Shown: positions 8,678-17,396, numbered from the stretch's first letter. The stretch: DNA of 64,000 nucleotides from an uncultured Myxococcales bacterium (GCA_903924465.1 CAIYBN010000099.1:62001-126000), one strand, 5' to 3'. Program-made: numbers and translations. Notes: a model not told the origin generated them from the letters alone.

Positions 8678-10075
8678 CTACGGCTTGACAGCCGGTACGG
8701 CCTGGACAGCGCCCGGCAGCAGCGGCAGCACGCGACCATTCGGCATCACCGCCGGACGCGTCGGCGCCGAACCGTTGCCCAGAACCAGCGTGCCCGCACC
8801 CGTCAGCTGGTGAAAATCGCCGCCGACCGGCGCCCAGGTCGCCATGTGCTGAAAATCGTGCGTGCCTTTGTCGTCGATACGGTACAGGTTGGCCATGAAC
8901 TTCGCACCGGCTTCCGGCGCCTTGTCCCAGCCCAGCGACTTCCACGGAATCGCCGCTTCCACGGTCCAGCCCTTGTCGGCGCCATCGGCATTCACATCGC
9001 CATCGACCACGACCTTGGACGTCATATTGCTCTGGAACTTGGCCGCTTCTTCCCAGGCCGGCGAACGGTGGCCGACAAAGTGCGCGTCAAACGTCGAGCC
9101 AGCCGGCGTCCACTGCAACTCGTAGTAATCTTCCTTGCCCGGACCTTGCAGGAACAGCTCGACCACGTCGCCTTCCCACGTCGTGTCGTCGTTCTTCAGG
9201 TGCGTGTTGCGCGCATCGTCGTCCTTGACGTTCGCCGCGAGGTACAGGTTCTCGCTGTCCCAAGCCAGCTTCACGTCCGCCGCCATCGCCGGTATCGACG
9301 CGCCGCCGTTGGGCTGCTTGAACGTACCAACCGTCTTCGCCGACGCCCACACGGCGTCATCCAGCTTGCCGTCGATCGTCGGCTTTTCCGTCGCCTGACC
9401 CACGGTGTACTCCGGACCTTTCTGCTGCGGCGCCGGGGCATTGCCCGCACCACCTGCAGGCGCACCGGCGGGAGCCGCGCCGCCGATGTCGATGGTCGCC
9501 AGCAGCAGGCGATCTTCCGCCTGCGCCGCACCCGACGGGGCATTGCTGATCTTCAGGCGACGATTCTGCTGCGCCTTGTTCCACGCGCCCCAATCGAAGA
9601 CGCCGATGAGCAACTGCGTGTTGCTCTTGGGCCAATCGCCCGGAATCTCCATCGTCACGGTATCCTTGATGATTTCACCCTTCTTCCACTGCGCCAGCGG
9701 GTACAGACCGCCCACGCCGTAGTGGTCGAACGGCTGACGCTTCAGCCCAGGCGCTTCCATGTGGATGAAGATCTTCCAGTCCCCCGGCAGCGGCTGATCG
9801 ACGCGCCAGAACAGGGACAGCGAGACACTTCCGCCCGGCGCCGCCTTGTCTTTCGGCTCCATCTTGTAGCCAAGCAGCGTGAGCTTGTCCTCAAACTTCA
9901 CTTCCAGCTTCTGGTCCAAGTCGGCCGGTGGGGCCGTCAGGACCGCCGCGGCGATCTGCTGTTCTTGATCCTTGGTCAGGACAATCGCCTGTGCGGACGG
10001 GCGTTTGCAGCCTGTCACGGACAGCGCAACAGCGAGGGTGGCAATCGAAAGGACGAGGGTGCGAAGGGTGCGCAT
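8678..10075 (-). CDS. Lipoprotein with C-terminal CBM9/DOMON-like domain
   Basis: This 465-residue exported protein begins MRTLRTLVLSIATLAVALSVTGC, a type II signal with lipobox VTGC. Residues about 60-190 form a beta-sandwich-like region of the kind often seen next to membrane glycosyltransferases (LLGYKMEP..., FHM, GEIIKDTV). After a Gly/Ala/Pro linker (about 215-240) the C-terminal half has the carbohydrate-binding family 9 hallmarks PTIDGKLDDAVW, DSENLYLAANVKDDD and GDVVELFL. Ligand unknown. The start was set at the Met opening the signal peptide. Two tandem TGACA-N4-TGTCA dyads lie 95-130 bases upstream. Confidence 0.75.
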   Translation of the reverse strand: MRTLRTLVLSIATLAVALSVTGCKRPSAQAIVLTKDQEQQIAAAVLTAPPADLDQKLEVKFEDKLTLLGYKMEPKDKAAPGGSVSLSLFWRVDQPLPGDWKIFIHMEAPGLKRQPFDHYGVGGLYPLAQWKKGEIIKDTVTMEIPGDWPKSNTQLLIGVFDWGAWNKAQQNRRLKISNAPSGAAQAEDRLLLATIDIGGAAPAGAPAGGAGNAPAPQQKGPEYTVGQATEKPTIDGKLDDAVWASAKTVGTFKQPNGGASIPAMAADVKLAWDSENLYLAANVKDDDARNTHLKNDDTTWEGDVVELFLQGPGKEDYYELQWTPAGSTFDAHFVGHRSPAWEEAAKFQSNMTSKVVVDGDVNADGADKGWTVEAAIPWKSLGWDKAPEAGAKFMANLYRIDDKGTHDFQHMATWAPVGGDFHQLTGAGTLVLGNGSAPTRPAVMPNGRVLPLLPGAVQAVPAVKP

Positions 10076-10170
10076 GCCGGTAAACTCCGTGTGTGCTAGG
10101 GCGCTTGGTGGCCAAACGTGGCGGAGAGAATAGCGGATGTCGGGCGGCGGTTCAATCCGCTGGTCAACCA

Positions 10171-10184
10171 TGACAAGAATGTCA
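10171..10184. promoter_or_regulatory. Operator-like dyad TGACA-N4-TGTCA, copy 1
   Basis: TGACAAGAATGTCA is a perfect 5-bp inverted repeat with a 4-base spacer, 96 bases upstream of the CBM9-like lipoprotein start. It is centred exactly 20 bp from the second copy, so both would lie on the same face of the helix. Confidence 0.5.
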
Positions 10185-10190
10185 GGTGCA

Positions 10191-10204
10191 TGACAGCGAT
10201 GTCA
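10191..10204. promoter_or_regulatory. Operator-like dyad TGACA-N4-TGTCA, copy 2
   Basis: TGACAGCGATGTCA has the same arms and spacer length as the copy at 10171-10184. Binding of a dimeric repressor or activator to the pair is inference; the family is not identifiable from the sequence. Confidence 0.5.
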
Positions 10205-10206
10205 GC

Positions 10207-10246
10207 AGTCTTTCCCGCGGACGTCGGTGCCACCGCGGGAAAGACT
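10207..10246. terminator. Long perfect hairpin downstream of the sigma factor gene
   Basis: A perfect 14-bp stem (AGTCTTTCCCGCGG at 10207-10220, its complement at 10233-10246) with a 12-base loop lies 67 bases beyond the sigma factor stop. It is very stable but lacks a T-tract on either strand, so it may act as a transcript 3' end stabiliser or atypical terminator. It abuts the dyad pair at 10171-10204. Confidence 0.5.
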
Positions 10247-10313
10247 GGACACGGGACGCTGACGTGGGGTGGCTGGAAGGGATCAGCCGCGTCCGCCCGT
10301 CAGCAGTCAGAAC

Positions 10314-11783
10314 TCAGGTCTCGACCAGATATTCCAGCATCTGCCGGTGCGCCGGCGATTGCAGCTTGCGCAGCGCGCCGGTCTCGATCTGGCGGATCCG
10401 CTCGCGGGTCAGGTTGAACATCTCGCCGACCTGTTCCAGCGTCAGGCAATCGTCGTTGCCAATGCCAAAGCGCAGCCGCAGCACAGCTTCCTCGCGCGGA
10501 TGCAAACGCGTCAGCGCGCGGCGGGTCTGGTCGCAGAGATCTTTCTGCAGCACCACATCCAGCCCCTTGGCTGCCGACATATCTTCCACGAAATCGACAA
10601 GCTGCGCATCATCCTCGCCCACCGGCGCGTCCAGACTCAGCGGCGACTTGACCATGCGCAGAATCACTTCCACCTGGTCGATCGGCTGCTCGGTGGCGGC
10701 CGCCAGCTCTTCCACCGACGGCTCACGCCCATGCAATTGCTCCAGCCGCGTGCGCTCGCGCAGGATCCGGTTCAGCGCCTCGATCAGGTGCACCGGAATG
10801 CGGATGGTCCGGCCGTGATCGGCGATCGAGCGGGTGATCGACTGACGAATCCACCACGTTGCGTACGTGGAAAACTTGTAGCCACGCTGCCACTCGAACT
10901 TCTCGACCGCCTTGATGAGGCCAATGTTGCCTTCCTGCACCAAGTCCAGCAGCGCCATACCGCGGTTGAGATACCGCTTGGCGATGGACACCACCAACCG
11001 CAGATTCGCTTGAATCATGACCGATCGGCTCTCCGCGATGATCCGCTGGCTGTTGCGCAACAGACGCATGTCTCGCGACGCCTGTTCAGCAGAAAAGCCA
11101 TAGGCATCGGCGGCCTTGCGCGCCATCGCCTTGGTCGCCCCTTCATCGCCGCGCCGCACACGCTGTTCCGAGCGCACCGCGTTGCGCGACTGTTCCGCAA
11201 ACAGCTCCAGCGCCTTGTTGATGAGCTTCTCGCCCGTGCGATCTTCCCAGAAAGTCCGGTACTTGGAGCGCTTGGCCTGCACCAGCAGCGGGCTGTCCGC
11301 CTCGCCTTCGACGGTCAGACGGGCAATCTCGGCGTCGAGTTCGATCACACGATCGCGAAACCGCTCGGCCCGCGCGAGCGTCGTGATCCGCGCATCGCGA
11401 TCACGCCAGCCTTCGGCATCGGTCCACTGCTTGAGCAGCTCGTGGTCAGTCGCCATCGCGATCGGCAGTTCAGACAGCAGCGGCCGGCAAGCGGGCACCC
11501 GCATCAGCAGGTCGAGAATCGCCGCGGAGGCGTCCTCAATGCGCTTGGAGACTTCCGCCTCCCCTTCGCGCGTCAGCAGCGACACGCGACCGATGTGCTG
11601 GAGATACAGCATCGTCGGATCGATGAATTCCTGCACCGGCACGGCTTCCTGGCCCCGGCGAGGCTGACGGCGTTCGTCTTTGGATTCAGAGGCGTAGCCT
11701 TCGCTGATGCCGGTTTCGTCGTCAATGGGCAGCATTTCGTCGTCAGCGAAAGAGTCCGTCTGCAAGGTGGCGGTCGAGTTCAT
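10314..11783 (-). CDS. RpoD-family RNA polymerase sigma factor
   Basis: The 489-residue protein is a group 1/2 sigma-70. It has region 1.2 ([17 protein letters not shown], about 55-71), a non-conserved insertion (about 90-250), region 2 ([14 protein letters not shown] and [17 protein letters not shown]), region 3 ([14 protein letters not shown]) and region 4 ([21 protein letters not shown], about 447-467). The N-terminal region 1.1 found in primary sigma factors is short and acidic (about 50 residues). It could be the housekeeping factor or an alternative RpoD/RpoS-type paralogue; region 1.1 length favours the latter. The upstream region carries a TGACA-N4-TGTCA dyad at 11960. Confidence 0.88.
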   Translation of the reverse strand: MNSTATLQTDSFADDEMLPIDDETGISEGYASESKDERRQPRRGQEAVPVQEFIDPTMLYLQHIGRVSLLTREGEAEVSKRIEDASAAILDLLMRVPACRPLLSELPIAMATDHELLKQWTDAEGWRDRDARITTLARAERFRDRVIELDAEIARLTVEGEADSPLLVQAKRSKYRTFWEDRTGEKLINKALELFAEQSRNAVRSEQRVRRGDEGATKAMARKAADAYGFSAEQASRDMRLLRNSQRIIAESRSVMIQANLRLVVSIAKRYLNRGMALLDLVQEGNIGLIKAVEKFEWQRGYKFSTYATWWIRQSITRSIADHGRTIRIPVHLIEALNRILRERTRLEQLHGREPSVEELAAATEQPIDQVEVILRMVKSPLSLDAPVGEDDAQLVDFVEDMSAAKGLDVVLQKDLCDQTRRALTRLHPREEAVLRLRFGIGNDDCLTLEQVGEMFNLTRERIRQIETGALRKLQSPAHRQMLEYLVET

Positions 11784-11959
11784 GGGCGACTCCTCAGTCT
11801 GCGCGGCGTCTGCCGTCGCGGGTTGGGCCGTTCATCACGGCACGATGGGGAGTGTTGCAAAGGTCTTGCCAGCGTCGACAGAATTCAGATTTTGTGAATA
11901 CGTTCATGACGTTTTCAGATCACTGCGAATCCAATCAGACGATGTGTCCGCGATAGCGC

Positions 11960-11973
11960 TGACAGGGATGTCA
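11960..11973. promoter_or_regulatory. Operator-like dyad TGACA-N4-TGTCA, copy 3
   Basis: TGACAGGGATGTCA matches the arms and spacing of the two copies at 10171 and 10191. It lies 177 bases upstream of the sigma factor start and 126 bases before the rightward promoter. Confidence 0.45.
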
Positions 11974-12098
11974 TGATCTCCGAACCGCGAATCCGTCCGA
12001 CCGCTGCCAAAATGACAATTGCCGCAAGAGTTCAAGGTGTTCGGGACTGGGGCAGGAGATGACTTTGCGATCACGGATGTGGCGGACTCTGATCGCTG

Positions 12099-12126
12099 TT
12101 GACAACCCCACGTACACCTTTATCCT
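12099..12126 (+). promoter_or_regulatory. Promoter of the first paralogous lipoprotein
   Basis: A perfect TTGACA (12099-12104), a 16-base spacer, and TATCCT (12121-12126). Transcription would start near 12133, leaving a leader of about 70 bases before the ATG at 12205. Confidence 0.6.
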
Positions 12127-12204
12127 TTTCGCGACCGGGGAGGCCGTGCGAAGCAGATTCGCGTGGGACCATTGACCGACGAAATTACTTGGAGGCACCT
12201 AGAC

Positions 12205-12975
12205 ATGCTCAATATCAAACGGATCTTTACCTTTTTGACCATCACTTCGATGACGGTTCTGGCCGCTTGCGGCGCGACGACTGCTGCGGACGGCGACGCC
12301 ACGGACGGCACCGGCTCTGACGCGACCATCGACAACGACACGACGGCGGGCGATACCATGGGCGACATGTCCATGGCGGTGACCTACAAATCCATCGTGA
12401 TTTGGGACAAGTCGCAGGAGAAGCCCGCCAAGTGCGGCAACAGCCCTGGCACCGACCTGGACGCTCTCGGTTTGTACCGCGGCGGCAAGCTGGTCGCGGT
12501 CGGCAAGCCCGGCACGGCCAACTACACCGCACCTGCTTCGCCGCTCAAGGACACTGCTGGCACCTCGTGCGTTGCTGGCGACGGCAAGAACTCGGCGGCA
12601 TCCGCAGCGGGGCCGCTCGATGGGCACGTTTACGCGTCCAACCCCGACACCGGCTACATCAGCCTGAACGGCGGCTCGCTGGAAATTCAGTTCGGCGCTT
12701 GCGTCACGGGCAGCACCATCACCGACTGCGACGGCGCGGGCAGTGTCGTTGAAGTGATGAGCGGCGACGAGATCGACGTGTGGGAAGTCGACGGATCCTA
12801 CAAGGCCGGCAGCGGCACAGCGGCGGACGGCAACGCGTACGCTGGCTGCGCCTGCTACGCCGATGAATACCAAGTTGACTTGCGCCCGGCCATCGGCAGC
12901 GAAGCCGGCTCGGTCTACGTTCCGTCCGACCCGAACCAGTACGACAAGGGTTCGATGACGGTCAAGGTTCCGTAA
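12205..12975 (+). CDS. Secreted lipoprotein, tandem paralogue 1
   Basis: The function is unknown. The 256-residue product starts MLNIKRIFTFLTITSMTVLAAC, a lipoprotein signal, followed by an Asp/Thr-rich spacer to about residue 55. The folded part has paired Cys and a motif set shared with the next gene: GLYRGGKLVAVGKPGT, GPLDGHVYA, GYISLNGGSLEIQFGAC, GDEIDVWEVD and CACYADEYQVDLRP. GGAGG at 12191-12195 decides the start. A promoter lies at 12099-12126 and an intrinsic terminator at 12999-13040, so it is probably monocistronic. Confidence 0.75.
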   Translation: MLNIKRIFTFLTITSMTVLAACGATTAADGDATDGTGSDATIDNDTTAGDTMGDMSMAVTYKSIVIWDKSQEKPAKCGNSPGTDLDALGLYRGGKLVAVGKPGTANYTAPASPLKDTAGTSCVAGDGKNSAASAAGPLDGHVYASNPDTGYISLNGGSLEIQFGACVTGSTITDCDGAGSVVEVMSGDEIDVWEVDGSYKAGSGTAADGNAYAGCACYADEYQVDLRPAIGSEAGSVYVPSDPNQYDKGSMTVKVP

Positions 12976-12998
12976 CCCAACCGTTTGAGGTTCCAAGC

Positions 12999-13040
12999 AG
13001 AAGGCGTCGATTCGCGAGGGTCGGCGCCTTCTGGCTTTTT
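12999..13040 (+). terminator. Intrinsic terminator after paralogue 1
   Basis: AGAAGGCG (12999-13006) pairs with CGCCTTCT (13025-13032), followed by GGCTTTTT. The stem and T-run are a standard Rho-independent terminator. Confidence 0.75.
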
Positions 13041-13100
13041 GCGCGGTTTGCAGGGACGGATCTTTCGCGCTACGGTCGCATGTGCCGTGTGGAGGTCGCC

Positions 13101-13859
13101 GTGTCCTGTCGCTTGTTGTTCGCCTGCACACTTTTCGTCGCCTCCTGCGCGGGCAGCGTCAGCACAGACGCGGATGCAAGCGCGAGCCGGGATGGCTGTG
13201 GTCCAAGCGCGGCATCGTCGGACGCAATCGGCGACGTCTCTGCGCCAGCCCCTGCAACCGCGACCTACGCGGCGGTTGTGATTCGCGACAAGTCGGCCGA
13301 CCCCGCCTTTATCAACGGCAAATGCGGTGCAAGTCCGGGGATGGATCTCGACTGTGTCGGCCTCTACCGTGCCGACAAGCTGATCGCCGTCGGCAAGCCC
13401 GGCACCGGCACCTACCTGCCCACTTTGCCAACCGTCTGCGGCAATCCACACGACGTCACAGCCAGCGCGGACGGACCGCTGGACGGTTTCGCCTATGCCG
13501 ACAACGCGCAGGACAGCGGCTACATCAGCCTGAACGGCGGCGCGATCGAGCTGCAATTCGGCGCGTGCCAAACGGGCAGCAACATCACCAATTGCGATGG
13601 CAAGGGCGACCCGGTGCTCATCGAGTCCGGCGACCAGATCGATGTGTGGGAAGTGGACCGGAACTACCTGACCGGCAGCGGCACGGGCGCGGACGGCCAC
13701 GCCTGGGACAGTTGCACGTGCTACGCCGGCGAATACACGGTCGAATTGCGCCCGAAGGTCGGCGACGGCACCGGCGCTGTGCCGTTGCCGACGTTCTGCG
13801 ACGTCAACTCGCCGGATGGCAAGGTCTATGTCGGGTCGATGACGGTGAACGTGCCGTAG
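13101..13859 (+). CDS. Secreted lipoprotein, tandem paralogue 2
   Basis: This 252-residue lipoprotein is a diverged copy of its left neighbour. It shares GLYRADKLIAVGKPGT, GPLDGFAYA, GYISLNGGAIELQFGAC, GDQIDVWEVD and CTCYAGEYTVELRP in the same order. The start is a GTG at 13101 with GGAGGT at 13091-13096; it gives a compact signal (MSCRLLFACTLFVASC) whose last residues are the lipobox. A longer ATG form from 13080 adds seven residues. The conserved Cys suggest disulfides in the periplasm or at the surface. No known family was recognised. Confidence 0.72.
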   Translation: MSCRLLFACTLFVASCAGSVSTDADASASRDGCGPSAASSDAIGDVSAPAPATATYAAVVIRDKSADPAFINGKCGASPGMDLDCVGLYRADKLIAVGKPGTGTYLPTLPTVCGNPHDVTASADGPLDGFAYADNAQDSGYISLNGGAIELQFGACQTGSNITNCDGKGDPVLIESGDQIDVWEVDRNYLTGSGTGADGHAWDSCTCYAGEYTVELRPKVGDGTGAVPLPTFCDVNSPDGKVYVGSMTVNVP

Positions 13860-13937
13860 GCAAAACCTGCATGCTGGACATGTCGCAGATCCGCGCTAGC
13901 ATGCAGACACGGTCGCGCGCGCGTTCCGAGGTGCTTG

Positions 13938-14720
13938 GTGCGTCTGAAGTTCTGGCACAATTTGCTGCTCGCCCTCGTGCTGCTGACGCTGCCGGTGACG
14001 GTTCAGGCCGCGCGACGCAAGAGCAAAGGCAAGCCGGCGGCGCAAAAGCCGGTGCTGGACGCGAAACCGGATGCCAAGGTGGAAGTGAAGCCCGAGGTCA
14101 AGCCGGAAGCCAAAGGCCCGGTGGACGCTGACGACGAATACGGCCCTTCCGTCGAAGCACAGCCCGGCGCCGCGTACGAACCCAACGATTCGGGCACGCC
14201 GGTCGGTGAGGATGCGTTGCGCCTCGGACCGTTCGTCGCGCCGCCCAAGCCGTTTCCATTTCCGCTTTTGGGCGATGAACGGCAGAAGGAAGTATTCGTC
14301 GATCGCGAAGGAAAACTCTACAAGGATCGCCCCTACAGCGGGCAAGTGCCTGACTGGAATAGCGAAGCACCGACCAATCCGACGGGTCGTTGCAAGGTCG
14401 AGCCGCAGATGCTGACCTGGGTCGGTTTTCAAAATACCGCCGATGCCTCGCGGGTGTACGTCCAGCTCGAGCATGAGGCGTGCGGCTACGTGTACCGGCC
14501 GGATGACAACCATGTCGTCATCGACCTGCCGCAGGTGGCGATCGCCAATAGCAATTTGCGGCGAGAAATCCTGACCGGTGCGTTTCCGACGCAGATTGAC
14601 TTCATCCAGGCCGAAGACGTGGCCGGTCGCGGCACGCGGATCGTGATCGCGTTGAAGGACAAGAGAAGCTACCTTTCCGCGCACCTGGGCCGCTATGTCT
14701 TTGTCGATATCGCGCGTTGA
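13938..14720 (+). CDS. Secreted protein with AMIN-like C-terminal region
   Basis: This 260-residue product has a cleavable signal (LLLALVLLTLPVTVQA), then a Lys/Pro/Val low-complexity spacer to about residue 60. The C-terminal 100 residues are beta-rich with the rhythm RVYVQLEHEA, NHVVIDLPQ, TRIVIALKD and GRYVFVDI. This is reminiscent of AMIN domains that localise proteins to peptidoglycan or secretins, but the resemblance is weak. The start is taken as the GTG at 13938 behind GAGGTG; a TTG lies one codon earlier. Function unknown. Confidence 0.6.
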   Translation: MRLKFWHNLLLALVLLTLPVTVQAARRKSKGKPAAQKPVLDAKPDAKVEVKPEVKPEAKGPVDADDEYGPSVEAQPGAAYEPNDSGTPVGEDALRLGPFVAPPKPFPFPLLGDERQKEVFVDREGKLYKDRPYSGQVPDWNSEAPTNPTGRCKVEPQMLTWVGFQNTADASRVYVQLEHEACGYVYRPDDNHVVIDLPQVAIANSNLRREILTGAFPTQIDFIQAEDVAGRGTRIVIALKDKRSYLSAHLGRYVFVDIAR

Positions 14721-14769
14721 GGGCTGGCCCCGACGTGCGCGACCCTGCGAACACCGATGACAAACCGCT

Positions 14770-16050
14770 GTGACTGATACGCCTCCCAAGAAATCCGCGC
14801 GAACCAAAGTCGTGCCGCCGAAAGATGTGCAACGGCAGGCGGCACTGCCCTTGCTGGATGCTGCGCCGCCAGCTGCGCCCGTTCCGGTTCCGCCGCCACC
14901 GGCGCTGGCTGACCGTGCCGCACGCTATAATCGTCATTTCTCCGCGCTGGATGACCGCCCTTTGGCTGAACAGGCCGCGCAAACGCCAACTGCGCCTCGC
15001 AGCGCCGCGCCTGCACGAGCGTATGCCTACCAGCGCGCGCCCGAGCCTGCCCGGCAGGACGAACCGCGCCCCAAAGCGCTGGACATGGCAGCGATCGCAG
15101 CGCGGAACCGACTGAGCCGCGATGCGGCCCGCGAGGAGCGCCCGGTCGCCCACCCGACGCCGATTCCTTCGGCGCGGCAGCGATTGGAGCGCCCGGTTCA
15201 AGACGCACCCAAGCCAGTGGCGCCCAAACCGAACGACGATTCGATGTTGGCCCGGGCCGCGCGGCACAATACGTTGCTGCGCGACGAAGAGGAGCGGGCG
15301 TCGGCGCTCGCGCAGAAGCCCATAGAAGTGAAAGCACCCGTGGTCCCGCGCACAAAGCCGCAAGCGGATGATCAGTCGATGGTGGACCGTGCCGCCGACG
15401 CGACCAAACGTCGGCGGCAGGCGCTGGGTGGGGCATTGCCGGCTGGGACACCGGAGGAATCGCTGACGCCGTCATTGCACTTGGCGACCACGGCTTTCGT
15501 TCTCGTGAGCCGCAACGATGGCGGCCGCGTTGTCGATCGCTTCACGGCATGGCGAACATTGGTCGAAGCGCCGGATGTGCGCTGGTGGCTGCTGGACCTG
15601 GGTTCGGTGGACGAGAGCATCGCCCACGCCGAGGACCTGCACGCGAGCGTGATTTCGGTGCCGGGCGGCGCGGTGGAGCCGATGGCCACGTTGGGCCTGC
15701 TGCTGCGGCGCGTCGATGCAGACACCGTCGTGATCGCCGACGCGGACGCGCTCCCCGACCGGCGTTCACTGCGCGTTCTGACCGATGTGCGCCATGGCCG
15801 GACCGTCGCGGCGGCCCCGGCGGATTCGCCCGGTGTGCTGGCGATCGAACGCAAAGCCTGGCTGCGCGACGGTTTTGGCGACGCGATCGACCTCACGCGG
15901 TGGAGCAAACAGGCGCTGCCCGGCCAAACGCCACTGCTGCGCGCCACGGGCAGCTACGTGCCGCGCCTCTTGCACGCACCGGAATCTACGCGCATCGCGG
16001 CCAAAGCGTTGCCTTGGATTCGCCGGGTGCGCAGGTTGCTGGGCAAATAG
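14770..16050 (+). CDS. Protein with disordered N-terminus and GT-A-like domain
   Basis: The first 240 residues of this 426-residue protein are Pro/Ala/Arg-rich with repeats of the type DRAARYNRHFS, AAIAARNRLSRDA, ARAARHNTLLRDEE and VDRAADATKRRR, which suggests a repeated short helix motif. The C-terminal part (about 240-410) looks like a nucleotide-sugar glycosyltransferase fold: FVLVSRNDGG near the start, WWLLDLGSVD, and VVIADADALPD carrying a DxD-like acidic motif. The acceptor is unknown and the catalytic call is tentative. The start is GTG. It is convergent with the anti-sigma gene, 3 bases away. Confidence 0.6.
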   Translation: MTDTPPKKSARTKVVPPKDVQRQAALPLLDAAPPAAPVPVPPPPALADRAARYNRHFSALDDRPLAEQAAQTPTAPRSAAPARAYAYQRAPEPARQDEPRPKALDMAAIAARNRLSRDAAREERPVAHPTPIPSARQRLERPVQDAPKPVAPKPNDDSMLARAARHNTLLRDEEERASALAQKPIEVKAPVVPRTKPQADDQSMVDRAADATKRRRQALGGALPAGTPEESLTPSLHLATTAFVLVSRNDGGRVVDRFTAWRTLVEAPDVRWWLLDLGSVDESIAHAEDLHASVISVPGGAVEPMATLGLLLRRVDADTVVIADADALPDRRSLRVLTDVRHGRTVAAAPADSPGVLAIERKAWLRDGFGDAIDLTRWSKQALPGQTPLLRATGSYVPRLLHAPESTRIAAKALPWIRRVRRLLGK

Positions 16051-16053
16051 CGC

Positions 16054-17337
16054 TCAGTTCTTGGACTTCTGCGCCTTCAACTCGCCCGATCCCTGCGACG
16101 GAGCCGCCTTGGCGCGCAGGGCTGGCGGCGTCGCCTGGAGGTTCTCGGCCCGTTTGCGCGCGACGTTCTGCGCTTCGGCCACCTTGAGCGCCTGTTGGGC
16201 CAGCTTCACCGTCTTCACATCGCCCGCCGCTTGGGCGGCTACCAGCAGTTGCTTCAGCGCCGCAACGCGCTCTTCCGGCGTCTGGGCATCCTCCGCGGAT
16301 TGCCGCCAGCGCGACACTGCATCCGCGCTCGCCTTCTCCGCAACTTGATTGCGTGCCGCCAGGTTCTTCGCTTCCGGCGCATCCGCCGGCGCTTCGTTCT
16401 GCTCAGCCGGCGCTTGCGGCGAAGCCGGCGCGTAGTTGCGCATCACCGCCTGAGCTCCACTGGCCGCGCGCTGATTCAACGCGTCGGGTTGCGCGCCATC
16501 GCGGTTCTGCACGCTCGGCTTTGCAGCCGCCACTTCGCGATCCGCCTGATTTTCCAACTGCAGCGGCGGCGCCTCGTTCTGGGCGATCTCCGCTTTTGCA
16601 GCGGCGAATGGATGCTTGGCGTTCTCCGTCACCGCGGCGCGCTTGGCCAGTTCATCGGTCGCACGGTTTGACGCAGCTTTTGCCGGCACGTCGCCCGACG
16701 CAGCTGGCCCCAAGGAAGCGGCCTGCGCTTCGATGGTCCGGAGCGGTCGCGCCATTGGCGCTGCAACAGGCACAGCTGCCGCAGGCGGTGGCACGTCCGG
16801 CGACGGAGCAGCCGCAACCGAGGGCGCAGCGCCAGGCGCAGGCGCTTCCGGAGCGGCCAGTGCTTGCGGAGCGGCAACCGCTTCCCGTGCGGCAGGAACC
16901 GGTGACGGCTCAGCCATCGCAACGGCAGAATCAGGCTTGGCTCCGGCCATCGGCGCCGATTCCTGGCGCACCGATACCGCCACGAGAACTGCCGCCATCG
17001 CGATCGCCGTCATCAGCGGCCCCGGACGCAGGATCCAGGTCAGCGCCCGCGCCAGCAGCGACTCCTGGGTTCGATGCGCCGCGTGTTCCTCCGCCGCGTG
17101 CGCCGCCGCCGACAGCACAACCGAACGCACGCTCGAGGCCACGTCCGGACGCGGCAGGGTCGCGACGCGCTGGTGCAGGGACACGTACGCGCTCAACTCC
17201 GCGGCAGCGATTTCCGCTTCCAACGCCGCGTCCTCGGCCGTCGCATCGTGACCAGCAATCCGGCGCTCATAGGCGTCGACAATGGCCGCGTCTACCCGCT
17301 CTTGCGCTGTATTTTCTGTGGCTTGCCGCCGCGTCAT
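16054..17337 (-). CDS. Putative membrane anti-sigma factor
   Basis: The 427-residue product has a cytoplasmic N-terminus (about 1-100), one membrane span at about 107-123 (LMTAIAMAAVLVAVSV) and a long Ala/Pro-rich extracytoplasmic part ending in a helical domain (TPEERVAALKQLLVAAQAAGDVKTVKLAQQ is split across its core). It lies directly downstream of an ECF sigma factor, the standard arrangement for an anti-sigma factor. No HxxxCxxC zinc motif is present. The internal ATG (MTRRQATEN) is chosen because GAGG precedes it by five bases. A perfect hairpin occupies the leader. Confidence 0.7.
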   Translation of the reverse strand: MTRRQATENTAQERVDAAIVDAYERRIAGHDATAEDAALEAEIAAAELSAYVSLHQRVATLPRPDVASSVRSVVLSAAAHAAEEHAAHRTQESLLARALTWILRPGPLMTAIAMAAVLVAVSVRQESAPMAGAKPDSAVAMAEPSPVPAAREAVAAPQALAAPEAPAPGAAPSVAAAPSPDVPPPAAAVPVAAPMARPLRTIEAQAASLGPAASGDVPAKAASNRATDELAKRAAVTENAKHPFAAAKAEIAQNEAPPLQLENQADREVAAAKPSVQNRDGAQPDALNQRAASGAQAVMRNYAPASPQAPAEQNEAPADAPEAKNLAARNQVAEKASADAVSRWRQSAEDAQTPEERVAALKQLLVAAQAAGDVKTVKLAQQALKVAEAQNVARKRAENLQATPPALRAKAAPSQGSGELKAQKSKN

Positions 17338-17357
17338 CGTCGCCTCGTTGCCTGGCT

Positions 17358-17382
17358 GGGCCGGATCCACACAATCCGGCCC
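17358..17382 (-). promoter_or_regulatory. Hairpin in the anti-sigma leader
   Basis: GGGCCGGAT and ATCCGGCCC form a perfect 9-bp stem with a 7-base loop, 20 bases before the anti-sigma ATG and 34 bases after the sigma stop. With no T-tract it is not a standard terminator. It could set the ratio of sigma to anti-sigma. Confidence 0.45.
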
Positions 17383-17390
17383 ACGTTTTC

Positions 17391-17396
17391 AGTATA
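17391..17396 (-). promoter_or_regulatory. Possible internal -10 element before the anti-sigma gene
   Basis: TATACT on the minus strand lies between the ECF sigma and anti-sigma genes, just upstream of the leader hairpin. The matching -35 (TGATCA) is poor, so an internal promoter is only possible. Confidence 0.3.

Larger units (their letters stand above)
11784..12204. other. 421-base intergenic region between divergent genes
   Basis: No gene is visible in this gap between the leftward sigma factor gene and the rightward lipoprotein gene. It holds a TGACA-N4-TGTCA dyad (11960-11973) and a good rightward promoter (12099-12126). I could not find a convincing leftward sigma-70 promoter for the sigma factor gene. 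Confidence 0.7.
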
